Shown: piece after piece, positions 17,494 through 24,180 of the stretch
How positions within the stretch are numbered: position 1 is the stretch's first letter
How the letters are laid out: each line of letters opens with the position of its first letter
Position numbers and translations under genes: made by a program
Notes under the pieces: generated by a model
The model's input: the letters and a program-made list of their open reading frames with translations, nothing else
Databases searched by the model: none
What the model was told of the DNA's origin: nothing
Assembly: GCF_002813915.1 (NCBI RefSeq)
Contig: NZ_CP019335.1
Location: 3,765,777 to 3,829,776, forward strand
Length of the DNA: 64,000 nucleotides
Reading direction: 5' to 3'
DNA from: Tenacibaculum sp. SZ-18
Lineage (GTDB): Bacteria; Bacteroidota; Bacteroidia; Flavobacteriales; Flavobacteriaceae

Positions 17494-17607
17494 TAATTAG
17501 TAGTAATGAAAAAATTTAAAAAGTAATAATCCCCAAACATAATACTTTTCACTTTTTTGAGTTAAAAAATAGCCTCTTGCAAGCCCCAAATGTAAGAGGT
17601 TTTCTTT
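17494..17607 (+). ncRNA. candidate small RNA 1 of a tandem array
   Basis: Predicted transcript of about 115 nt, from a start about 7 nt after TATATTTG to the T run of the hairpin at 17573-17607. The only ORF inside is a 6-codon one (ATG at 17507, reading MKKFKK). The terminator hairpin shares a 16-nt core with that of candidate 3. No known RNA family was recognised. Start and length are predictions. Confidence 0.4.
17573..17607 (+). terminator. hairpin terminator with conserved loop, copy 1
   Basis: Stem CCTCTTGCA/TGTAAGAGG (one G-T pair) with loop AGCCCCAAA, followed by TTTTCTTT. The core TTGCAAGCCCCAAATG recurs exactly in the hairpin at 18153. Confidence 0.75.
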
Positions 17608-17745
17608 GTTTTAAATTTTACTTTTTACCATACGTTCCTAGTTGAATAGATTTGTTAATAGACTTACTTATCGATGAATTTAAACTATTTATCTACAGTA
17701 TAAAATAACACATCGAATATCTGATAATGAAAGGTTTATCTGTAA

Positions 17746-17753
17746 TATCTTTG
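17746..17753 (+). promoter_or_regulatory. promoter -7 element, small RNA candidate 2
   Basis: TATCTTTG fits TAnnTTTG. It is in a gene-free region, 126 nt before a strong terminator on the same strand. No clear -33 element. Confidence 0.4.
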
Positions 17754-17759
17754 AGGTAT

Positions 17760-17910
17760 AATTAGCATTAAAAGTGATAGTAATTAGTAAAAAATATAAT
17801 CTTCTAAACCCTAATAAAGTTTTGTTTTTCATTTTGAATTTGAATTAAAGTTTTATGATTTTACCGAATCATATTGCGCTCTCCTACTTCCCTAAGGTAG
17901 GAGAGTTTTT
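17760..17910 (+). ncRNA. candidate small RNA 2 of a tandem array
   Basis: Predicted transcript of about 150 nt between the TATCTTTG element and the terminator at 17879-17910. No ORF with coding character lies inside. Its terminator does not have the conserved loop of units 1 and 3. Confidence 0.35.
17879..17910 (+). terminator. Rho-independent terminator, small RNA candidate 2
   Basis: Perfect 9-bp stem CTCTCCTAC/GTAGGAGAG with a T run. There is no gene upstream on this strand closer than the cupin, about 490 nt away and beyond another terminator. Confidence 0.85.
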
Positions 17911-18056
17911 AATATATAAAACTCAAAAAAATGATTAACCATTAGTTAAAGAGGAAAAATGTAACTCCTTTCTAGTTTATCGAGTAAATGAAACTGTTAA
18001 TCTACAGTTTCCGAACTAAACATCTATAAGTGATAAATTTTATTCGTTAACCAAAC

Positions 18057-18064
18057 TATATTTG
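18057..18064 (+). promoter_or_regulatory. promoter -7 element, small RNA candidate 3
   Basis: TATATTTG, exact TAnnTTTG, 89 nt before a terminator hairpin on the same strand. Confidence 0.45.
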
Positions 18065-18070
18065 CGCTCA

Positions 18071-18190
18071 AATGAGAGGGTATGATAAGGTATTTTCTCT
18101 AAAATATTTAATATCCTATCTAAGTTTAAATTATTTGGTTGACTAGACTGATCCTTTTGCAAGCCCCAAATGCAAAGGGATTTTCTTTTA
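18071..18190 (+). ncRNA. candidate small RNA 3 of a tandem array
   Basis: Predicted transcript of about 120 nt from the TATATTTG element to the hairpin at 18153-18190. A possible 24-codon ORF starts at ATG 18073 (MRGYDKVFSLKY...) but begins almost at the transcript start and has no other support. The terminator carries the same 16-nt core as unit 1 with compensating changes in the stem. Confidence 0.4.
18153..18190 (+). terminator. hairpin terminator with conserved loop, copy 2
   Basis: Stem CCTTTTGCA/TGCAAAGGG with loop AGCCCCAAA, followed by ATTTTCTTT. Compared with copy 1, stem pair 4 changes from C-G to T-A, so pairing is kept while sequence changes. Confidence 0.75.
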
Positions 18191-18207
18191 ATATCTATTA
18201 TTTAGTT

Positions 18208-18603
18208 TTATTTTACAATAACACCTCTTAAATTCAAAATTGGAATCATTCGTAAATTTCCTTCTTTGATGGTGTTTCTTTGGAAAAGAAATACTTTTTC
18301 ATAGATTTTATTTCCTTCAAAAAACGACACTAAAAATCTATTATCTAAAGCAAATAGGTCGTGATGTATTAATTCTACTTTAATAGAAGAGTTTGCCTTT
18401 ATATGTTCGAATTTCTTCCTGAATACCGTAGTTGTTTTTGTTTCAGAAAAACCTTGTGAAACTACCATAACCATATCTAAATCAATATCTTTTTTATTGA
18501 TAAGATAAACATACCAGTTTTCTGAATTTTCTGATGTGTTGAATTCAGAAACAACGGCCATTTCAAGACCAGTTACTTCATCAATTATAATGTCTTTTCT
18601 CAT
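18208..18603 (-). CDS. hypothetical protein downstream of pheS (131 aa)
   Basis: No family recognised with confidence. The protein is soluble, with no signal peptide or membrane segment, and appears mixed alpha/beta with a beta-rich middle: WYVYLINKKDIDLDMVMVVSQGF, then HIKANSSIKVELIHHDLFALDNRFLVSFFEG. It starts 4 nt after the pheS stop codon, so it is almost certainly co-transcribed and may be translationally coupled with pheS. Such a close link suggests a housekeeping rather than an accessory role, but nothing in the sequence says which. The next feature downstream, on the other strand, is a small RNA terminator. Confidence 0.7.
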   Translation of the reverse strand: MRKDIIIDEVTGLEMAVVSEFNTSENSENWYVYLINKKDIDLDMVMVVSQGFSETKTTTVFRKKFEHIKANSSIKVELIHHDLFALDNRFLVSFFEGNKIYEKVFLFQRNTIKEGNLRMIPILNLRGVIVK

Positions 18604-18607
18604 GAAA

Positions 18608-19627
18608 TTAAATTACAGACTTAAATTGCTTTAAGAAACGAACATCATTTTCATAAAACATTCTAATATCTGGAATTTGGTATAATAACATTGCAATTCG
18701 TTCAATTCCCATTCCAAAAGCATAACCCGAATATTTGGTTGGATCTATATTGCAGTTTTTTAATACGTTAGGGTCAACCATTCCGCACCCCATGATTTCT
18801 AACCAACCTGTTCCTTTTGTAATTCTGTAGTCAGTTTCTGTTTCTAATCCCCAGTAAATATCAACTTCAGCACTTGGTTCAGTAAATGGGAAATAGGATG
18901 GACGTAAACGAATCTTTGACTTACCAAACATTTCTTTAGTAAAGTATAAAAGAACTTGTTTTAAATCTGCAAATGAAACATCCGTGTCAATATATAATCC
19001 TTCTACTTGGTGGAAAATACAATGTGCTCGCGCAGAAATATCTTCGTTTCTAAAAACTCTTCCCGGAGAAATTGTTCTTATTGGAGGTTCATTATTTTCC
19101 ATATATCGAACTTGGACTGATGATGTATGTGTTCTTAATAAAGTATCTGGATTTTTTTCAATGAAGAAAGTGTCTTGCATATCTCTCGCAGGATGGTATT
19201 CTGGTAAGTTTAATGCAGTAAAGTTATGCCAGTCATCTTCAATTTCAGGTCCTTCAGAAACTGTAAACCCTATTCTATTAAAAACCTCAATAATTTGATT
19301 TCTTACCACAGATATTGGATGACGAGATCCTAATTCCATTGGTTCAGAAGGTCTTGTTAAATCTCCATAAACCCCTTTTTCTTCAACAGCGCTTTCTAGA
19401 GCCTCATTTAATTCTGCAACTTTTCCCTCAGCAGATTTCTTTAAATTATTTAAAGCTTGTCCAAAATCTTTACGTAATTCTGCATCAACGTTTTTAAATT
19501 CAGCAAATAAACTTTTCAGTAATCCTTTACTACCTAAGTATTTAATTCTGAAAGCCTCTACTTCTTCTTTAGTAGTTGCCTGAAATACTTGAACATCTCC
19601 AATGAGCTCTTTAACTTTATCTAACAT
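18608..19627 (-). CDS. pheS: phenylalanine--tRNA ligase, alpha subunit
   Basis: Catalytic subunit of the heterotetrameric PheRS, charging tRNA-Phe. An N-terminal coiled coil (residues 1-90, tRNA binding) is followed by the class II core: HPISVVRNQIIEVFNRIGF, HTSSVQVRYM, RVFRNEDISARAHCIFHQVEG (motif 2), FPFTEPSAEVDIYWG and GMGIERIAMLLYQIPDIR (motif 3). The length of 339 aa is typical. pheT is not in this window, so the two subunits are encoded apart, as in many Bacteroidetes. The start is ATG at 19627, 23 nt after a TAnnTTTG element. A small hypothetical gene follows in the same operon. Confidence 0.97.
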   Translation of the reverse strand: MLDKVKELIGDVQVFQATTKEEVEAFRIKYLGSKGLLKSLFAEFKNVDAELRKDFGQALNNLKKSAEGKVAELNEALESAVEEKGVYGDLTRPSEPMELGSRHPISVVRNQIIEVFNRIGFTVSEGPEIEDDWHNFTALNLPEYHPARDMQDTFFIEKNPDTLLRTHTSSVQVRYMENNEPPIRTISPGRVFRNEDISARAHCIFHQVEGLYIDTDVSFADLKQVLLYFTKEMFGKSKIRLRPSYFPFTEPSAEVDIYWGLETETDYRITKGTGWLEIMGCGMVDPNVLKNCNIDPTKYSGYAFGMGIERIAMLLYQIPDIRMFYENDVRFLKQFKSVI

Positions 19628-19650
19628 GATCTTTCAAAAAAATTGAGTGG

Positions 19651-19658
19651 CAAATTTA
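19651..19658 (-). promoter_or_regulatory. promoter -7 element for pheS
   Basis: TAAATTTG on the minus strand, exact TAnnTTTG, 23 nt upstream of the pheS ATG. No clear -33 element. Confidence 0.5.
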
Positions 19659-19760
19659 CGTTTTTTTACTTAATTAACATTTTTCTTTCTTCTCTTTACT
19701 ATAACGTTTTCGTTTCCGCAAAAAAAGATCTTTTTTAAAACGCTAGATTAGTTATTTAAC

Positions 19761-19768
19761 TATATTTG
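19761..19768 (+). promoter_or_regulatory. promoter -7 element for gdhA
   Basis: TATATTTG, exact TAnnTTTG, 43 nt upstream of the gdhA ATG, giving a leader of about 37 nt. Confidence 0.5.
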
Positions 19769-19811
19769 TGCATTATTTTTATTAAAAAAACATTTTTCGA
19801 ATAACTAAATT

Positions 19812-21155
19812 ATGGAATCTAAAATAAAGGCTTTTATGGAAGTCGTTGAAAAGCGTAATGGCCATGAACCAGAATTTCTACAAGCAGTTCAAGAAGTAGC
19901 TGAAACAGTTATACCTTATATTGCTAAACATGATATTTACAACGGGAAAAATATTTTATTAAGAATGGTTGAGCCTGAGCGCTTAATTTCATTCAGAGTT
20001 TCTTGGGTAGATGACAACGGAGAAATCCAGGTGAATAGAGGATATAGAGTGCAAATGAATTCAGCTATTGGACCTTATAAAGGAGGTTTACGTTTTCATC
20101 CAACAGTTAATGCGAGCATCTTAAAGTTCTTAGCTTTTGAACAGGTATTCAAAAATTCATTAACAACCTTACCAATGGGTGGTGGAAAAGGTGGTTCTGA
20201 TTTTGATCCAAAGGGAAAATCAGATAACGAAATTATGCGTTTCTGCCATGCCTTCATGACAGAGTTATACAGGCATATTGGTCATAATACGGATGTTCCT
20301 GCTGGTGACATTGGTGTTGGTGCTAGAGAAATTGGATTTATGTTTGGTATGTATAAGAAGTTAAAAAACACTTTTACAGGTGTTTTAACAGGAAAAGGAC
20401 AGTCTTGGGGTGGTTCCTTAATACGACCTGAAGCGACTGGTTATGGTGCAGTTTACTTTGCACAAAATATGTTGGAAACTAGAGGTGATTCTTTCAATGG
20501 AAAAACAGTAACTGTTTCAGGTTCAGGAAACGTTGCGCAGTTTGCATGTGAAAAAGCTACTGAGTTAGGAGCTAAAGTGGTAACATTATCTGATTCTTCA
20601 GGATATATTTATGACGAAGCAGGAATCGATGCTGAGAAGTTAGCTTTTGTGATGGAATTAAAAAATGTTAAGCGAGGAAGGATCCACGAGTATACTGAAA
20701 AGTATCCATCTGCTAAGTTCTTTAAAGGAGAACGTCCTTGGTCAATAAAATCTGAAATTGCTTTACCATGTGCTACTCAAAATGAATTAAATGGTGAAGA
20801 AGCTAAAACTTTAATTGATAATGGTTGTATTTGTGTGAGTGAGGGAGCAAACATGCCATCAACTCCCGAAGCAATTGCTGCATTTCACGAACATAAAATC
20901 TTATTTGCACCAGGTAAAGCTTCAAATGCTGGAGGAGTTGCAACTTCTGGATTAGAAATGAGTCAAAACTCATTACGTTTAAGCTGGACTCGTGAAGAGG
21001 TAGACGAAAGATTAAAAGGAATTATGAAAGATATACACAAGGCTTGTGTAGAGTATGGAACTGATGAGTCTGGATATATTGATTATGTAAAAGGAGCCAA
21101 TATCGCAGGTTTCGTAAAAGTTGCAGATGCAATGTTAGCACAAGGAATTGTCTAG
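19812..21155 (+). CDS. gdhA: glutamate dehydrogenase, NADP-type
   Basis: Converts 2-oxoglutarate plus ammonia to glutamate with NADPH (or the reverse) in the cytoplasm. The 447-residue length fits the hexameric small GDH of E. coli type. Visible are the substrate-binding stretch GPYKGGLRFHPTVN, the catalytic lysine block LPMGGGKGGSDFDPKGKS, DVPAGDIGVGAREIGFMFG and the Rossmann motif VTVSGSGNVAQFACEKA. The preference for NADPH is inferred from subfamily length and the LSDSSGYIYD loop, which lacks the acidic residue usual for NAD enzymes. The gene is alone, with its own promoter element and a terminator 20 nt downstream, and is divergent from pheS. Confidence 0.95.
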   Translation: MESKIKAFMEVVEKRNGHEPEFLQAVQEVAETVIPYIAKHDIYNGKNILLRMVEPERLISFRVSWVDDNGEIQVNRGYRVQMNSAIGPYKGGLRFHPTVNASILKFLAFEQVFKNSLTTLPMGGGKGGSDFDPKGKSDNEIMRFCHAFMTELYRHIGHNTDVPAGDIGVGAREIGFMFGMYKKLKNTFTGVLTGKGQSWGGSLIRPEATGYGAVYFAQNMLETRGDSFNGKTVTVSGSGNVAQFACEKATELGAKVVTLSDSSGYIYDEAGIDAEKLAFVMELKNVKRGRIHEYTEKYPSAKFFKGERPWSIKSEIALPCATQNELNGEEAKTLIDNGCICVSEGANMPSTPEAIAAFHEHKILFAPGKASNAGGVATSGLEMSQNSLRLSWTREEVDERLKGIMKDIHKACVEYGTDESGYIDYVKGANIAGFVKVADAMLAQGIV

Positions 21156-21175
21156 ATAAATTCAATATTATGTTA

Positions 21176-21206
21176 AAAAGCTCATCAGTTACTGATGAGC
21201 TTTTTT
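21176..21206 (+). terminator. Rho-independent terminator after gdhA
   Basis: Stem AAGCTCATCAG/CTGATGAGCTT with a short loop and a T run. Its 3' arm contains an ATG (21195) in frame with the next gene, which is therefore unlikely to be that gene's start. Confidence 0.9.
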
Positions 21207-21218
21207 ATTTTTATACCT

Positions 21219-22058
21219 ATGGAAATAATAAAGAATAGAATAATTGAAGGTAAACATCAAAAACCAATATTAACAGATGTGTTCTTTACAAGAACCATTA
21301 AACCTAAACCTGTCATTGTTTTTTGTCATGGATATAAAGGTTTCAAAGATTGGGGAGCTTGGAATTTAATGGCCGAAGCATTTTCTGAGGAGGTGTTTTT
21401 CGTAAAATTTAATTTTTCACATAACGGAGGAACCGTTGATCAACCTATCGATTTCCCTGATTTGGAAGCCTTCGGAAATAATAATTATAGTAAAGAATTA
21501 GACGATTTAGAATCGGTAATTGATTGGGTTTGTCAAAATGAAGAGTTCGCTAACGAAATAAGTACAGACTCAATTACGTTAATTGGTCATAGTAGAGGTG
21601 GTGGAATTGTATGCATAAAAGCTGAAGAAGACTCTAGGATAAAGAACGTGATTACTTTAGGTGGAGTTTCTAATTTTGGAGAACGATCTTCGACTGTTGG
21701 AGATTTGAAGAAATGGAAAAAAAACGGTGTTAAATACGTTTTAAACGGAAGAACGAAACAACAAATGCCGCATTTTTATCAGTTTTATGAAGATTTTAAA
21801 GCGAATGAAGAGCGTTTGACAATTAAAAGATCAGTTGAAAATTTAAGAGTACCACTTTGTATTATTCACGGAAGTGGTGATACTTCAATTCTCATAAATG
21901 AAGCTGAAAATTTACACAAGTGGAGTTCTCAAAGTGAACTACACATTATCGATGAAGCAGATCATGTTTTTGGGGCAAAACATCCTTGGGAAACTAAAGA
22001 ATTGCCAGCTCATTTAAATGACGCGATTACTATTTGTAAATCATTTTTAGGGAACTAG
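21219..22058 (+). CDS. alpha/beta hydrolase
   Basis: A cytoplasmic serine hydrolase of 279 aa. The nucleophile elbow is GHSRGG with Ser125; the oxyanion region is VIVFCHGYKGFKDWGAWN near the start; the acidic residue is probably in IIHGSGDTSI and the catalytic His is H249 in DEADHVFG. It lacks a signal peptide. The closest general type is the dienelactone-hydrolase/prolyl-oligopeptidase-like group of unknown substrate. I chose ATG 21219: an in-frame ATG at 21195 lies inside the terminator of gdhA. The distance from the terminator to the start is only 13 nt, so the promoter must overlap it or transcription reads through. Confidence 0.85.
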   Translation: MEIIKNRIIEGKHQKPILTDVFFTRTIKPKPVIVFCHGYKGFKDWGAWNLMAEAFSEEVFFVKFNFSHNGGTVDQPIDFPDLEAFGNNNYSKELDDLESVIDWVCQNEEFANEISTDSITLIGHSRGGGIVCIKAEEDSRIKNVITLGGVSNFGERSSTVGDLKKWKKNGVKYVLNGRTKQQMPHFYQFYEDFKANEERLTIKRSVENLRVPLCIIHGSGDTSILINEAENLHKWSSQSELHIIDEADHVFGAKHPWETKELPAHLNDAITICKSFLGN

Positions 22059-22229
22059 TCATTTCAATGAGTAAAGTGATTTTCACATTCCATAGGAATG
22101 AGTATATTTACGAATTGATAAAAAGAAAACAACGTTTTTTTATCTTATTAAAAATCAAACAATTACAATTAATTTCTTGATACTGAGAATGCGTCAGATT
22201 TAAGAAGTTATTAAAATAATATATAAATT

Positions 22230-23699
22230 ATGGGTTGTAGCAGTTGCTCAACTAACAAAAGCGGCGTTCCAAACGGCTGTAAGAGCAATGGAAATTGTGG
22301 AACAGGAACATGTGGAAGCGGAAATAAATTAGCTGTTTTTGATTGGTTATCAAATATGACTTTACCAACAGGTGAAGCTCCATTTAATATATACGAAGTA
22401 CGTTTTAAGAACGGAAGAAAACACTTTTATAAAAGTACTGAAAAAAAGCATAATATTTCTATGGGAGATGTTGTTGCTGTTGAAGGAAATCCAGGTCATG
22501 ATGTAGGAGTAGTTTCTTTAGCAGGAGAGCTTGTAAAAGTACAAATGAAGAAAAGAAAGGTTGCTCTTGATAGTCCTGATGTAAAGAAAATTTACAGAAA
22601 GGCCACTCAGAAAGACATTGAAATTTGGAATACAGCCCGTGATCGTGAGCTTGAAACACAGCGAAAAGGACGAGAAATTATCAGTAAGTTAGGTCTTAAA
22701 ATGAAACTTTCTGATGTTGAGTTTCAGGGAGACGGTAATAAAGCAACGTTCTATTATACTGCAGATGATCGTGTAGACTTTCGTCAATTAATTCGTGATT
22801 TAGCAAGCGCTTTTTCTATTCGTGTTGAAATGAAACAAGTAGGAATGCGTCAAGAAGCAGCACGATTAGGAGGTGTTGGTTCTTGTGGTAGAGAGTTGTG
22901 TTGTTCTACTTGGCTAACAGATTTTAGAAAAGTAAATACGGCTGCAGCTAGATATCAGCAGTTATCACTAAATCCATTAAAACTGGCGGGTCAGTGCGGA
23001 AAATTAAAATGTTGTTTAAATTTTGAATTGGATTCTTATTTAGATGCTTTAAGTTCTTTCCCAAAACAAGATGTTGTATTAAAAACAGAAAAAGGAGATG
23101 CTATTTTTGTAAAAATGGACATCTTTAAAAAATTACTATGGTACACTTATAAAGAAGAAAAGTTTAAATGGTATAAATTGTCACTAGATCAGGTTAATGA
23201 AATAATTGATTTAAATGAGAATGATGATTTAGGGGCACCATTAGAGGAATATGAAGCAGAGATAGCTGAAGAAATAAAAATAGATTTTGAGAATGTTGTT
23301 GGGCAAGATAGTTTAACACGTTTCGATACTCCTAAGAAACCAAAAAGAAATAGGAATAGGAATCGAAGAAAAGGGACAAATCAAAAAAGAACGGGAAACA
23401 ACCCTTCTAATAGAGCTAAAAAAGGAGAGCAAAAAAATATTCCGAAGCAAGGAGGAAGTTCCAATAATAAGAATAATAAAGGCAATAAACCTGCTGGTCA
23501 GACTCAGAATAAGAAGAATAACAAACAGAATCAAAAACAAGGGCAAGGTCAAAAACAGAACCAAGGTCAAAAGAAGAGTCAAAACCAAAAGCAAGGACCT
23601 AAGCAAAATTCATCTAATAATAAAAAACCTAATAATCAAAGAAGAAATAAACGTCGTAATTCTGGAAACAATAATAATGCTCAAAAAAACAAGCAATAG
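22230..23699 (+). CDS. ricT: RicT (YaaT/PSP1-domain) protein with long N/Q/K-rich tail
   Basis: Homologue of Bacillus RicT (YaaT), a Cys-rich iron-sulfur-associated protein that with partners RicA and RicF assists RNA maturation. An N-terminal Cys/Gly-rich stretch (residues 1-32, eight Cys) is followed by the PSP1 domain, with the conserved pairs CGRELCC near 219-226 and CGQ..CGKLKCC near 256-262 (the expected metal or cluster ligands). Residues 370-489 are a low-complexity tail rich in Asn, Gln and Lys, as is usual in Flavobacteriia. The gldH start overlaps its last 23 nt, so the genes are translationally coupled. The ricT-gldH-PBP order is a known flavobacterial arrangement. Confidence 0.9.
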   Translation: MGCSSCSTNKSGVPNGCKSNGNCGTGTCGSGNKLAVFDWLSNMTLPTGEAPFNIYEVRFKNGRKHFYKSTEKKHNISMGDVVAVEGNPGHDVGVVSLAGELVKVQMKKRKVALDSPDVKKIYRKATQKDIEIWNTARDRELETQRKGREIISKLGLKMKLSDVEFQGDGNKATFYYTADDRVDFRQLIRDLASAFSIRVEMKQVGMRQEAARLGGVGSCGRELCCSTWLTDFRKVNTAAARYQQLSLNPLKLAGQCGKLKCCLNFELDSYLDALSSFPKQDVVLKTEKGDAIFVKMDIFKKLLWYTYKEEKFKWYKLSLDQVNEIIDLNENDDLGAPLEEYEAEIAEEIKIDFENVVGQDSLTRFDTPKKPKRNRNRNRRKGTNQKRTGNNPSNRAKKGEQKNIPKQGGSSNNKNNKGNKPAGQTQNKKNNKQNQKQGQGQKQNQGQKKSQNQKQGPKQNSSNNKKPNNQRRNKRRNSGNNNNAQKNKQ

Positions 23700-24177
23700 T
23701 ATAGTTTTAAAAGTTTTAGCACTTTTGTTAATATTGGTTTCTTGTGATTCCAAAAGAATATTTGATGAGTATACTTCAATTGAAAATAACAAATGGGACA
23801 TAAATGCTCCTATTTCTTATCAGTTTGAAGTTAAAGACACTTTAGCGAGAAGAAATCTGTTTATTAATATCAGAAACAACAGCGATTATGAATATAGTAA
23901 TTTGTTTTTAATAACAAAAATGAGTTTTCCTGATGGTAATAAAATTATTGATACGTTAGAGTATGATATGGCCGATAAAAATGGAGTGTTTTTAGGTAAA
24001 GGATTTTCTGAATTAAAAGAGAGCAAACTTTTTTACAAAGAACAAATTCTATTTCCAAATCAAGGATCTTATACATTAGACATCTTTCAGGCTATGAGAA
24101 AAGGTGGGGAAGTAGAAGGTATAAATGCATTAGAAGGCATCGTGAATGTTGGTTTTAGAATTGAGAAAATAAATTAA
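23677..24177 (+). CDS. gldH: gliding motility lipoprotein GldH
   Basis: Lipoprotein required for gliding motility in Flavobacterium, part of the apparatus around the SprB adhesin and type IX secretion. The signal peptide ends in LILVSC with Cys23 as the lipid site; DSKRIFDEYTSIENNKWD follows, and the length of 166 aa and the beta-rich body match the family. The ATG at 23677 lies inside ricT (23-nt overlap), which fits the short signal peptide. The next gene, the PBP1A-type enzyme, starts 3 nt after its stop, so ricT, gldH and PBP form one operon. Gliding is thus likely in this organism, together with sprE at 33.4 kb. Confidence 0.92.
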   Translation: MLKKTSNSIVLKVLALLLILVSCDSKRIFDEYTSIENNKWDINAPISYQFEVKDTLARRNLFINIRNNSDYEYSNLFLITKMSFPDGNKIIDTLEYDMADKNGVFLGKGFSELKESKLFYKEQILFPNQGSYTLDIFQAMRKGGEVEGINALEGIVNVGFRIEKIN

Positions 24178-24180
24178 AAA

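Noticed and set aside
17507-17527. Six-codon ORF MKKFKK in small RNA candidate 1, resembling the start of some peptide leaders
   Set aside because: Far too short to support a peptide gene and not followed by a double-glycine leader in any frame.
21195-21218. Upstream ATG for the alpha/beta hydrolase
   Set aside because: It lies in the 3' arm of the gdhA terminator; the next ATG (21219) is a natural start.
23313-23606. Minus-strand ORF of 97 codons rich in Leu and Phe
   Set aside because: It is the mirror of the Asn/Gln/Lys-rich tail of ricT; the composition follows from the tail's codons.
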